This document shows positions 39,540 through 46,967 of a DNA stretch of 64,000 nucleotides, piece after piece. Numbering within the stretch: position 1 is the first letter of the stretch; each line of letters begins with the position of its first letter. The notes below the pieces were generated by a model. That model was not told the DNA's origin, made no database searches, and worked only from the letters and a program-made list of their open reading frames with translations. Origin of the DNA: Chryseobacterium salivictor (GTDB taxonomy: Bacteria > Bacteroidota > Bacteroidia > Flavobacteriales > Weeksellaceae); assembly GCF_004359195.1 (NCBI RefSeq), contig NZ_CP037954.1, positions 310,001 to 374,000 on the forward strand. The letters run 5' to 3'. Both the position numbers and the translations under genes were made by a program.

Positions 39540-40130
39540 TTAGTGCCTGATAATCGTGTAAAATGTATCAAAAATGATTTTAATATCTTTAAATACATTA
39601 TTATCATTAATGTATTTCATATTCAAATCTAATTTTTCAGGCATTATCTGTTCAATATATAATTTCTCCGGTGTGTTGCTCGCCGAGAGCAAATCATTCT
39701 CATTTCTAAACTTTATAGAAGCATAATCGGTGATTCCCGGAAGAACAGACAATACTTTTTTCTGTTCGTCATTGTATAAATCGGTGTATTTTTTAACTTC
39801 CGGTCTGGGACCTACAAAAGACATCTCACCAAAAAGCACGTTGAAAAGTTGTGGTAATTCATCTAATTTATATTTACGAAGATAATAACCAATACCGGTT
39901 ATTCTAGGATCCCGACTTCCGACTGTGAGTGCTCCTTTTGAAAAAGAATTAGGTCTCATGGTTCTAAATTTAAAAACTTTGAAAATTTGACCATTCAATC
40001 CAACTCTTTCCTGTTTATATAAAATTCCGCCTTTACTGTCTGACCATATTAAAAGTGAAACTATTATATAAAACGGTGAGAGTATTATAATCCCTATAAC
40101 AGAGAAAATTACATCAAAAATCCTTTTCAT
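39540..40130 (-). CDS. Phosphoglycosyl transferase (PglC-like), initiating enzyme 2
   Basis: The 196-residue monotopic membrane enzyme transfers a sugar-1-phosphate from a UDP-sugar to undecaprenyl phosphate. It has an N-terminal re-entrant hydrophobic helix (about 4-26), 'QERVGLNGQIFKVFKFRTM' (41-59), the catalytic Asp-Glu dyad in 'YKLDELPQLFNVLFGEMSFVGPRPE', and 'VLPGITDYASIKFRNE' near the substrate loop. 'DYASIKFRNENDLL' in place of the usual 'GWAQVNGRN' separates it from the second enzyme at 61643. It overlaps the DegT gene by one base (TAATG). Confidence 0.92.
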   Translation of the reverse strand: MKRIFDVIFSVIGIIILSPFYIIVSLLIWSDSKGGILYKQERVGLNGQIFKVFKFRTMRPNSFSKGALTVGSRDPRITGIGYYLRKYKLDELPQLFNVLFGEMSFVGPRPEVKKYTDLYNDEQKKVLSVLPGITDYASIKFRNENDLLSASNTPEKLYIEQIMPEKLDLNMKYINDNNVFKDIKIIFDTFYTIIRH

Positions 40131-41347
40131 TAAATGATCTTTTTATATGCTTTTTCAACGGATTTACAGATAAAATCAATTTGTTCAGCAGTCAATTGCG
40201 GATAAATTGGCAGTGAAATCTCTCTCGAATAATTATGATAAGCGTTTGGATAATCATCGATCCTATAACCCAAATCTTTAAATAAAGTCAATAAAGGCAT
40301 TGGGATGAAGTGTACGTTTACCGCAACTTCATCTTCTGCTATAGAAATCATCATCGTATCCCTTTGTTCCTCCGTGATATTATTTATTCTTAATGCATAT
40401 AAGTGAAAAGATGAAGTCCTGGTGTCATCTTTAGTTATCGGTAATTGGGCCCATTCTCTCTTGCTGAAAAACTCATGATATTGCTCGGCAACTCTTTTTC
40501 TTTCGGGTAAAATTGCTGTATTATATTTTCTTATTTGAGCTAATCCCAATGCAGCGCATATATCCGGCATATTTATTTTTAAACCTTGAAAAATAATATC
40601 ATATTTCCAACTGCTTCCACCCCCTTGTGATTTTGTGAAAGCATCTTTCGTTTGACCGTTAAGGGTCCAGAGTCTCATTGTTTTATACTCCTCTTCATTG
40701 TTAAAAGGTTTCGGTAGATTGATGCAGATTGCACCCCCTTCGGCAGTTGTAATATTTTTCACTGCATGAAATGAAAAAATTGTGATATCGGTAAGTGATC
40801 CTGCCGGCTTATTGTTATAAAATGCACCCACTGAATGAGCTGCATCGGAAAGAATTAGAATTCTACCCAGCTTTTTTTGATTCTCAGAATGAGCATGAAA
40901 AAGACTTTTAATTTCGGGAAGATTAACCATTTGATTAATGGAATCATAATCGCATGGGAGTCCGGCAATATCGACCGGCATAATTACTTTTGTTTTTTCT
41001 GTAATTGCCTGTCTAATTTTTTCAGGATCTACGGTGAAATCGTCTTTCACATCTACCATTACAGGAGTTCCGCCGCAATGCAATACTGCAAGAGCAGTAG
41101 CACTATAGGTGTAGGCGGGAATGATCACCTCGTCACCCTCTTTGATACCAAACCATTTTAAAATCAAAATTGCTCCTGAAGTCCACGAATTAACACAAAG
41201 CACATGAGGTACTCCAGTAAGTTTTGCCACTTCTTCTTCAAGTGCTTTTACTTTTGGACCTGTTGTAATCCAACCCGATTTTAAAGTATTTACTACTTCA
41301 GCGATAATATCTTCATCGATAAAAGGGGGTGCGAAAGATATTTTCAT
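40130..41347 (-). CDS. DegT/DnrJ/EryC1-family nucleotide-sugar aminotransferase
   Basis: The 405-residue PLP enzyme aminates a keto-sugar nucleotide. Features are 'NTLKSGWITTGPKVKALEEEV' (23-43), 'GDEVIIPAYTYSATALAVLHCGGTPV', 'ILILSDAAHSVGA' with the PLP-contacting Asp, and the Schiff-base Lys in 'FSFHAVKNITTAEGGAI' (about residue 206). It is longer than PglE-like enzymes and closest in look to ArnB/WbpE-type C4/C3 aminotransferases. Its genetic partners are a GNAT acetyltransferase (1-base overlap upstream) and the phosphoglycosyl transferase (1-base overlap downstream). Together they suggest a 4-acetamido sugar made and loaded here. Confidence 0.92.
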   Translation of the reverse strand: MKISFAPPFIDEDIIAEVVNTLKSGWITTGPKVKALEEEVAKLTGVPHVLCVNSWTSGAILILKWFGIKEGDEVIIPAYTYSATALAVLHCGGTPVMVDVKDDFTVDPEKIRQAITEKTKVIMPVDIAGLPCDYDSINQMVNLPEIKSLFHAHSENQKKLGRILILSDAAHSVGAFYNNKPAGSLTDITIFSFHAVKNITTAEGGAICINLPKPFNNEEEYKTMRLWTLNGQTKDAFTKSQGGGSSWKYDIIFQGLKINMPDICAALGLAQIRKYNTAILPERKRVAEQYHEFFSKREWAQLPITKDDTRTSSFHLYALRINNITEEQRDTMMISIAEDEVAVNVHFIPMPLLTLFKDLGYRIDDYPNAYHNYSREISLPIYPQLTAEQIDFICKSVEKAYKKII

Positions 41348-41940
41348 TATTTCTTTACGATATTTTTTATAAAACGATACATTTTTCTATTTTGATAACT
41401 CTCGAAAATCTGATAAACTTCATAGCCACTTTCTTTATAAAATCCGATTGCCTTTTCATTTTCGTCGAAATCTGTGGTTAAAGATAATGGTAAATTTTCT
41501 ATATTTTCCTTTGCAATTTCCTTTTCGAATTCTGCAAGTAGTATTTTACCATACCCTTTCTTATTTGCAAGCGTTGCAATACTTAGAAGCTCTGCATAAA
41601 TGAGGTTATTTTTCTCTGATTTACTAACATTAAAGGCCATCCTTTTCAAAGCTAAAGGTTTGCTAAATAATATTTTTATGCCAGCCCATGTAAATTGAAA
41701 AAAACTATTTTTAATTAGTATCCTGAAAAACCCACGGTTATCTCTGCTTCCAGCGGCAAACCCCTTAATTTCATTACTATCTTCCAATACCAAAAGTACA
41801 CCGGGATTTTTCAGGAATCCTGTGTAAAAAACGGCAAGAAAATCTTTTCCAAGAGTAGATAGAAAGAAAGCTGGAAATCTCTCCTCATGAATTTTCACAA
41901 TTACGTGAACATCTTGCAAGCTTGCTCTTCTAACTTTCAT
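41347..41940 (-). CDS. GNAT-family N-acetyltransferase
   Basis: The 197-residue protein has the GNAT fold: 'MKVRRASLQDVHVIVKIHEERFP' (1-23), a central 'YAELLSIATLANKKGYGKILLAEFE' acetyl-CoA motif (Q/RxxGxG/A version, about 115-139), and 'FYKESGYEVYQ' near the C-terminus. Within the locus it likely acetylates the amino sugar made by the neighbouring DegT enzyme; similar GNATs serve in Fuc4NAc or bacillosamine-like pathways. It overlaps the next gene by one base and the previous glycosyltransferase by four. Confidence 0.8.
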   Translation of the reverse strand: MKVRRASLQDVHVIVKIHEERFPAFFLSTLGKDFLAVFYTGFLKNPGVLLVLEDSNEIKGFAAGSRDNRGFFRILIKNSFFQFTWAGIKILFSKPLALKRMAFNVSKSEKNNLIYAELLSIATLANKKGYGKILLAEFEKEIAKENIENLPLSLTTDFDENEKAIGFYKESGYEVYQIFESYQNRKMYRFIKNIVKK

Positions 41941-43151
41941 AAATAGTTTTTAATAAATTTCTCAAGACGATCAATACCGGCTTTTCTGGAAAATTTTTCA
42001 GAATACAATTTTGCACTTCTTTGTTTAATTTCACGAATATCATCAATCTTTAAGTCAGAAATTTTCAATGCCGCGTTTTGAAAATCTATTATGTTCTGAG
42101 GTTCAAAGACTTGACCCAGCCTATTTTCTGTAATTAAGTTTCGTGCCTCACCTTCTACTCCGCCAAGAATTGGTTTTCCAACTTCAATATAGGCCTGTAA
42201 TTTTGACGGGATTATAGATTCATAAATCGGATCTTTAATTAAATGTAAAAATAAAACATCAGCAGCTTCCAAATATTTTCCAATTTCGGTGGTAGAAACG
42301 CGCCCATGAAGAATTATGTTTTCATTTTGTTTCACCAAACTTTTCAATATTTCAAAATCTGTACCGTCTCCAAATAAATGAAAGTGAATTTTTGGATTAT
42401 TCTCTATTACATTAAACATCCCTTGAAAAAGTGTCGATATACCTTGATGCACCCCGATATTACCCGCATAAACAATATTAATTCCCGAATTTGGAAACGA
42501 AAAATCTATTACCGAGGGCGCCGCTGAACTTTTTTCTACCATGGACCAATTATAAAGGGTCAATATACGTCTTAATCCAATGTTTTTTTTAGCGATTATA
42601 TTGCGGAAACTTTCTGATACGGTCACAAATAAATCAAAAGATTTGTAATAAAAATTATTTAAGAAAAAATCTAATAAACTAATAATCCAAGTGGATTTAA
42701 CATATCCTGAGATTCGAATATTTTCCGGAAAAACATCCTGAATATCAAGTAAAGTTTTTGATTTTTTCTTACAAACATTTACAGTCCATGCGCAAAGAAC
42801 AACAAAAGGTGAAGATTGCAGGATATAATAAAAACTTTCTTTTTTTCCGAACTTAAAAATTGCTATCGACGCAAATAATGCAAAAACAAAATAATTTAGC
42901 GCTCTTTTAAAAGCATTCAAACTGTGGTCTGCATACGTATAGACCCGAATTACCCGAACTCCATCCATCATTTCCTCGGCAAAAAATTTATTTGAGTACC
43001 CCTTATAAATTATGCCCTTCGGATAATTTGGAAATCCTGTTATTACAACGGGCTCCCAGCCTTTTCCTTTTATATCTTTAATAAACTGAATATCTTTAAG
43101 GTAAGGTTCTGGTGTAAAATACTGGGCGATATAAAAAAAATTATTTGTCAT
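41937..43151 (-). CDS. Glycosyltransferase family 4, WbuB-like (L-FucNAc transferase)
   Basis: The 404-residue GT-B enzyme has an N-terminal part 'FYIAQYFTPEPYLKDIQF' with 'VVITGFPNYPKGIIYKGYSNK' (about 35-55), characteristic of WbuB. A C-terminal donor domain follows with 'IVYAGNIGVHQGISTLFQG', 'HLFGDGTDF' and the 'ESIIPSKLQAYIEVGKPILGG' E(x7)E-type motif. WbuB transfers N-acetyl-L-fucosamine, which fits the CapE/F/G cassette just upstream. It overlaps wecB by one base and the GNAT gene by four. Confidence 0.88.
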   Translation of the reverse strand: MTNNFFYIAQYFTPEPYLKDIQFIKDIKGKGWEPVVITGFPNYPKGIIYKGYSNKFFAEEMMDGVRVIRVYTYADHSLNAFKRALNYFVFALFASIAIFKFGKKESFYYILQSSPFVVLCAWTVNVCKKKSKTLLDIQDVFPENIRISGYVKSTWIISLLDFFLNNFYYKSFDLFVTVSESFRNIIAKKNIGLRRILTLYNWSMVEKSSAAPSVIDFSFPNSGINIVYAGNIGVHQGISTLFQGMFNVIENNPKIHFHLFGDGTDFEILKSLVKQNENIILHGRVSTTEIGKYLEAADVLFLHLIKDPIYESIIPSKLQAYIEVGKPILGGVEGEARNLITENRLGQVFEPQNIIDFQNAALKISDLKIDDIREIKQRSAKLYSEKFSRKAGIDRLEKFIKNYL

Positions 43152-44287
43152 TATCCTTTACTCCAAACTACTCTATTTACATAGTCAGTGTAACTCAAAA
43201 TAATTCGAACGACCTTTTCTGAAACATTCGGCATTGAATAATCTGCAACCCGACGGTAATTTCTTTCGTTGCCTATTTTCTGTTGTTGCAATTGGATTAA
43301 AGCCTGCAGGATTCTTTCAGGATTCATTCCGACCATCATCACGCTTGCTTCTTCCATGGCTTCGGGTCTTTCGTGCGCGTCTCTGATATTGAGAGCACAG
43401 AAATTTAAGATAGAAGATTCTTCAGAAATAGTTCCTGAATCTGATAAAACCGCGTAACTTCTCATTTGCAAAGCATTGTAATCGTGGAAACCTAGTGGTT
43501 TTAAGAACTGAATTTCCTGGCGTGTTTTTATCTGCATTTTATCAATCATATTTTTCGTTCGCGGATGCGTTGAAACAATGATTGGGTATTGATATTTTTC
43601 CGCGATAGCATTTAAAGAAGTCATCAGTCCACGGAAATTTTTCTCGGAATTGATGTTTTCTTCGCGGTGTGAACTTACTACGAAATATTTTCCTTCTTCT
43701 AAATTCAATCTCGATAAAACATCAGATTTTTGAATATCCGGTAAATAATGATTTAAAACTTCAAACATCGGCGAACCGGTTTTAATGATCCGGTCTGCAG
43801 GAAGTCCTTCTCTTAAAAGATATTCGCGGGCAATATCGCTGTAGGTTAAGTTAATATCGGAAGTATGGTCTACAATTTTCCGGTTGGTTTCTTCGGGAAC
43901 TCTCTGGTCAAAACACCGGTTTCCGGCTTCCATGTGAAAAATCGGGATTTGTCTTTTTTTAGCAGGAATTGCACACAAACAAGAGTTCGTATCTCCTAGT
44001 ACCAAAAAAGCTTCGGGTTGCAGTTCTTCTAAAAGGGGATCTATTTTGATTAGAATATTTCCTACGGTTTCAGTGGCCGTCTTCCCGGCTGCTTCTAAAA
44101 AATAATCAGGTTTTCGCAAACCCAAATCCTCGAAAAATATCTGATTGAGTTCATAATCGTAGTTTTGACCGGTATGAACAATAATGTGCTCTACCGCTTC
44201 GGAATTATCGAGAGCAGTAAGAACCCTTGCCAATCTGATTATTTCGGGACGGGTTCCCACCACTGTCATTACTTTGAGTTTCTTCAT
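43151..44287 (-). CDS. wecB: UDP-N-acetylglucosamine 2-epimerase family, CapG/FnlC-type
   Basis: The 378-residue non-hydrolysing epimerase has 'MTVVGTRPEIIRLARVL' (7-23), 'HTGQNYDYELNQIFF', 'LVLGDTNSCLCAIPA', 'HMEAGNRCFDQRVPEE' (His and Glu in the active site) and 'SDSGTISEESS'. Alone it could be WecB. Its place after CapE and CapF indicates the third step of UDP-L-FucNAc synthesis, C2 epimerisation of UDP-N-acetyl-L-pneumosamine (CapG). A terminator-like hairpin separates it from capF. Confidence 0.93.
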   Translation of the reverse strand: MKKLKVMTVVGTRPEIIRLARVLTALDNSEAVEHIIVHTGQNYDYELNQIFFEDLGLRKPDYFLEAAGKTATETVGNILIKIDPLLEELQPEAFLVLGDTNSCLCAIPAKKRQIPIFHMEAGNRCFDQRVPEETNRKIVDHTSDINLTYSDIAREYLLREGLPADRIIKTGSPMFEVLNHYLPDIQKSDVLSRLNLEEGKYFVVSSHREENINSEKNFRGLMTSLNAIAEKYQYPIIVSTHPRTKNMIDKMQIKTRQEIQFLKPLGFHDYNALQMRSYAVLSDSGTISEESSILNFCALNIRDAHERPEAMEEASVMMVGMNPERILQALIQLQQQKIGNERNYRRVADYSMPNVSEKVVRIILSYTDYVNRVVWSKG

Positions 44288-44302
44288 ATTTTTTAATAAT
44301 TA

Positions 44303-44310
44303 CAAAAATA
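44303..44310 (-). promoter_or_regulatory. Possible internal promoter -7 element (TATTTTTG)
   Basis: Minus-strand TAnnTTTG match between the 44331-44363 terminator and the wecB start, 16 bases from the ATG. The -33 region overlaps the T-run and is weak. Confidence 0.35.
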
Positions 44311-44330
44311 ACATAAATTGATTAAGATAA

Positions 44331-44363
44331 ATAAAAAAAATTGGCTTAAAGCTCTTTAAGCCA
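44331..44363 (-). terminator. Intrinsic terminator inside the glycan locus
   Basis: TGGCTTAAA-gagc-TTTAAGCCA, a perfect 9-bp stem, followed on the minus strand by a T-rich run of ten bases. It lies 9 bases after the capF stop. Confidence 0.8.
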
Positions 44364-44371
44364 CGTACTTT

Positions 44372-45496
44372 TTACACCTCTACAAAATACGTGTCGGCAT
44401 CATCTGCATTAAAAGGCTCATTGATCCAAAATACGGTTAAAAGTTCTTCATCACCAATGTTTTTAATATTATGCGTGTACCAAACCGGCATGTCTACATA
44501 AGCTGGTTCATTTCCATCGAGATAAAAGTTTAAAATTTTATCAGAATCAATTTTTCGCAGCTGAATTAGCGCTTTTCCTTTAATGACGGCAAAGCGTTCA
44601 ATCTTGCGGGTATGGAAATGATTCCCTCGGGTAATACCGGGCACAGTGGTTGAATATGAACACTGACCACCGATTCCCAGCCTTATAATTTCTACAAATG
44701 CACCGCGCGGATCGATATTCTGTTTGAATTTTACAGGATAATGCGCAGCAATATCAAAATAACTACGGAATGTATTGAATAACTGATAATCAAACTGCGT
44801 TGTAAGCACTGGGATTTCACCGCCTTCAAAATAAAGTTCTTTATAATGAACCAGTTTTGCCAGTACTTCTGAGACTTTAATATAAGTGGTAAAAGGCACG
44901 ATATATTCTTCCGCCGTTTTTCCCGATTTGATCTGATTGATGATTTCCTGCACCAGTTCGCCCACATAAATCAGTTTTACTTCACCGTCAACATCGATAA
45001 CTGGGCTTTCACCGTGGGTGAGTTGATGACAGAAGGTAGCGATGAACGAGTTGTAATTCGCGAGCCCGAAAGGCCCAAAAACATTAGGAATAATTAATCC
45101 TGAGAAAACTCCGTCATTTTTATTTGCCCATTCTGCCAATAATCTTCTGCCTTCCTTTTTAGAGGCTCCGTATCGGTTGTCTCTTTCTTCCTGCGATGAG
45201 GAGGAAAAGATAAGATGTGCTTTTGAACCGGTTCTCTCCAATGAATTGACAAGCTTTTTTACCAGATCTACATTATTATGGTAAATCAATTCCGGATCAG
45301 GGTTACGGTTCATCGCTGCCAAATGTACGATGACATCACATTGCTGTACAAAATGATCAAGTGTTTCAGCGTTGTCAAAATATTCTTTATGAAAATCTAT
45401 CCTTTCAAATTCTTCAGGATTTAATCCTAACGTGTTATAGAGATGTGAGCCAACAAACCCTTTCTGTCCTGTAATTCCAATTTTTATCATTAGCAA
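44372..45496 (-). CDS. capF: CapF/FnlB: UDP-2-acetamido-2,6-dideoxy-hexulose reductase with cupin domain
   Basis: The 374-residue bifunctional protein joins an N-terminal SDR domain ('KIGITGQKGFVGSHLYNTLG', 'VIVHLAAMNRN', 'RYGASKKEGRRLL' YxxxK, about 130) to a C-terminal cupin. The cupin (about 260-374) carries the metal-binding histidines 'GITRGNHFHTRKIERFAVIKG'. In the S. aureus CapF route the cupin performs C3 epimerisation and the SDR reduces C4, giving UDP-N-acetyl-L-talosamine/pneumosamine for CapG. It starts 9 bases after the WxcM-like gene. A second methionine at residue 3 could also be the start. Confidence 0.93.
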   Translation of the reverse strand: MLMIKIGITGQKGFVGSHLYNTLGLNPEEFERIDFHKEYFDNAETLDHFVQQCDVIVHLAAMNRNPDPELIYHNNVDLVKKLVNSLERTGSKAHLIFSSSSQEERDNRYGASKKEGRRLLAEWANKNDGVFSGLIIPNVFGPFGLANYNSFIATFCHQLTHGESPVIDVDGEVKLIYVGELVQEIINQIKSGKTAEEYIVPFTTYIKVSEVLAKLVHYKELYFEGGEIPVLTTQFDYQLFNTFRSYFDIAAHYPVKFKQNIDPRGAFVEIIRLGIGGQCSYSTTVPGITRGNHFHTRKIERFAVIKGKALIQLRKIDSDKILNFYLDGNEPAYVDMPVWYTHNIKNIGDEELLTVFWINEPFNADDADTYFVEV

Positions 45497-45505
45497 AAAT
45501 ATTGT

Positions 45506-45922
45506 TTAAAATTTAAAATAATCCTTCGGAAACCTGTATTCGTCCTGTATTTCACCAAGCTGGTAATCTGCAAACACCATTAGTCGGGAGTTATCTTCGG
45601 AAGCCTGAATCGAAGTGACAAATCCTGGCGGTACATGAAGGACATCCAAATTTTCAGAATATAAAGTGAATTCAAGAATAGGCAGCTCAGGGGAAGGCTT
45701 ATCCCAATGGTCTATTTTAATCAGCTTTATCTTAAAAACGCCTTTTACAGGTGAGAACCAGCGCTGCTCGACTTGATGCCCCTGCCATGCCCGGATAAAC
45801 CCGACATCTGCATTTTCAATAAGGTAAACTCTTTTAATCCCAAGAACATCAAAACCGTTATTGAAACGGATAATTCCTCTTTCATCCTGATGATGGTTTC
45901 CTTTGATAACGGTTGGATTCAT
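45506..45922 (-). CDS. WxcM-like cupin (sugar epimerase/ketoisomerase family)
   Basis: The 138-residue single-domain protein has 'HHQDERGIIRFNNGFDVLGIKRVYLIEN' (10-37) and 'RAWQGHQVEQRWFSPVKGVF'. The late 'VLHVPPGFVTSIQASEDNSRLMVFADYQ' also fits the WxcM/FdtA-like cupins that isomerise or epimerise keto-sugar nucleotides. It lies between capE and capF in the UDP-L-FucNAc cassette. One option is that it helps with a C3/C5 epimerisation there; another is action in a side branch. The substrate is not known. Confidence 0.8.
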   Translation of the reverse strand: MNPTVIKGNHHQDERGIIRFNNGFDVLGIKRVYLIENADVGFIRAWQGHQVEQRWFSPVKGVFKIKLIKIDHWDKPSPELPILEFTLYSENLDVLHVPPGFVTSIQASEDNSRLMVFADYQLGEIQDEYRFPKDYFKF

Positions 45923-45935
45923 AAAATTTTCTTTT

Positions 45936-46967
45936 TTATGGATACTGCATCACATTCTCCCCGAAAATTTCTTTTCGGATTAAAGGCAAAGTAGACAGTA
46001 ATGATTTTAATCCTTCTATTCCCTTTTGTTCAGCGTTGTGAGAATGGTAATCTTCTATTATGGAAACATCTTGTTCACCTTCAGAAAAATATTTCGCATA
46101 ATTCAAATCACGGTTATCCGCCGGCACTCTGTAGAAATCTCCCATATCTTCAGCCTTCACCATTTCTTCTCTGGTGCAGAGTGTCTCGTATAATTTCTCA
46201 CCATGTCGTGTTCCAATAATTTTCATTGCTACTTCTTTACCGGAAAGTTCCATTAACGCTTGAGCCAAATCACCAATTTTGCCCGCAGGCGCTTTATTCA
46301 CAAAAAGATCTCCTGCATTTCCATTTTCAAACGCAAATAAAACCAAATCTACAGCATCTTCCAAAGACATGAAAAACCTTGACATATTAGGATCGGTAAT
46401 GGTTATTTCTTCTCCTTTCTGAATTTGATTTAAAAACAAAGGAATCACTGAACCTCTTGATGCCATTACGTTGCCGTAACGGGTTAAACATACTACGGTA
46501 TCGGTTAGACTTCTTGATTCGGCCACCGCTACCTTTTCCATCATCGCTTTGGAAATTCCCATAGCATTGATCGGATAAGCGGCTTTATCGGTACTTAAAC
46601 AGATGACCTTCTGCACTTTATTGAAAGCAGCCGCACGGATCACGTTCTGTGTGCCTTCCACGTTGGTCTTCACCGCCTGCATCGGAAAAAACTCACAGGA
46701 AGGAACCTGTTTCAGTGCGGCGGCATGGAAGACATAATCTACACCCCTAGTGGCCGGTTCTACACTGGTATAATCGCGAACGTCGCCGATATAATATTTT
46801 ATTTTATCGTTTCTGTAGAGGTTACGCATATCGTCCTGCTTTTTTTCGTCGCGGGAAAAAATACGGATTTCTTTAAAATGATCAGTTTTCAGAAAACGGT
46901 TGAGGACAGCGGTTCCGAATGAGCCGGTTCCACCGGTGATGAGGAGGGTTTTATTTTGGATTTTCAT
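45936..46967 (-). CDS. capE: CapE/FnlA: UDP-GlcNAc 4,6-dehydratase/5-epimerase
   Basis: The 343-residue soluble SDR starts UDP-L-FucNAc synthesis by dehydrating and inverting UDP-GlcNAc. It has 'LLITGGTGSFGTAVLNRFL' (8-26), 'YIGDVRDYTS' and 'HAAALKQVPSCEFFPMQAVKTN'. The active-site segment 'LSTDKAAYPINAMGISKAMMEK' (about 122-143) has Met where classical SDRs have the catalytic Tyr, as in other CapE/WbpM relatives. The C-terminal latch region 'RVPADNRDLNYAKYFSEGE' is present. It overlaps the DUF4838 gene by 17 bases. Confidence 0.94.
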   Translation of the reverse strand: MKIQNKTLLITGGTGSFGTAVLNRFLKTDHFKEIRIFSRDEKKQDDMRNLYRNDKIKYYIGDVRDYTSVEPATRGVDYVFHAAALKQVPSCEFFPMQAVKTNVEGTQNVIRAAAFNKVQKVICLSTDKAAYPINAMGISKAMMEKVAVAESRSLTDTVVCLTRYGNVMASRGSVIPLFLNQIQKGEEITITDPNMSRFFMSLEDAVDLVLFAFENGNAGDLFVNKAPAGKIGDLAQALMELSGKEVAMKIIGTRHGEKLYETLCTREEMVKAEDMGDFYRVPADNRDLNYAKYFSEGEQDVSIIEDYHSHNAEQKGIEGLKSLLSTLPLIRKEIFGENVMQYP

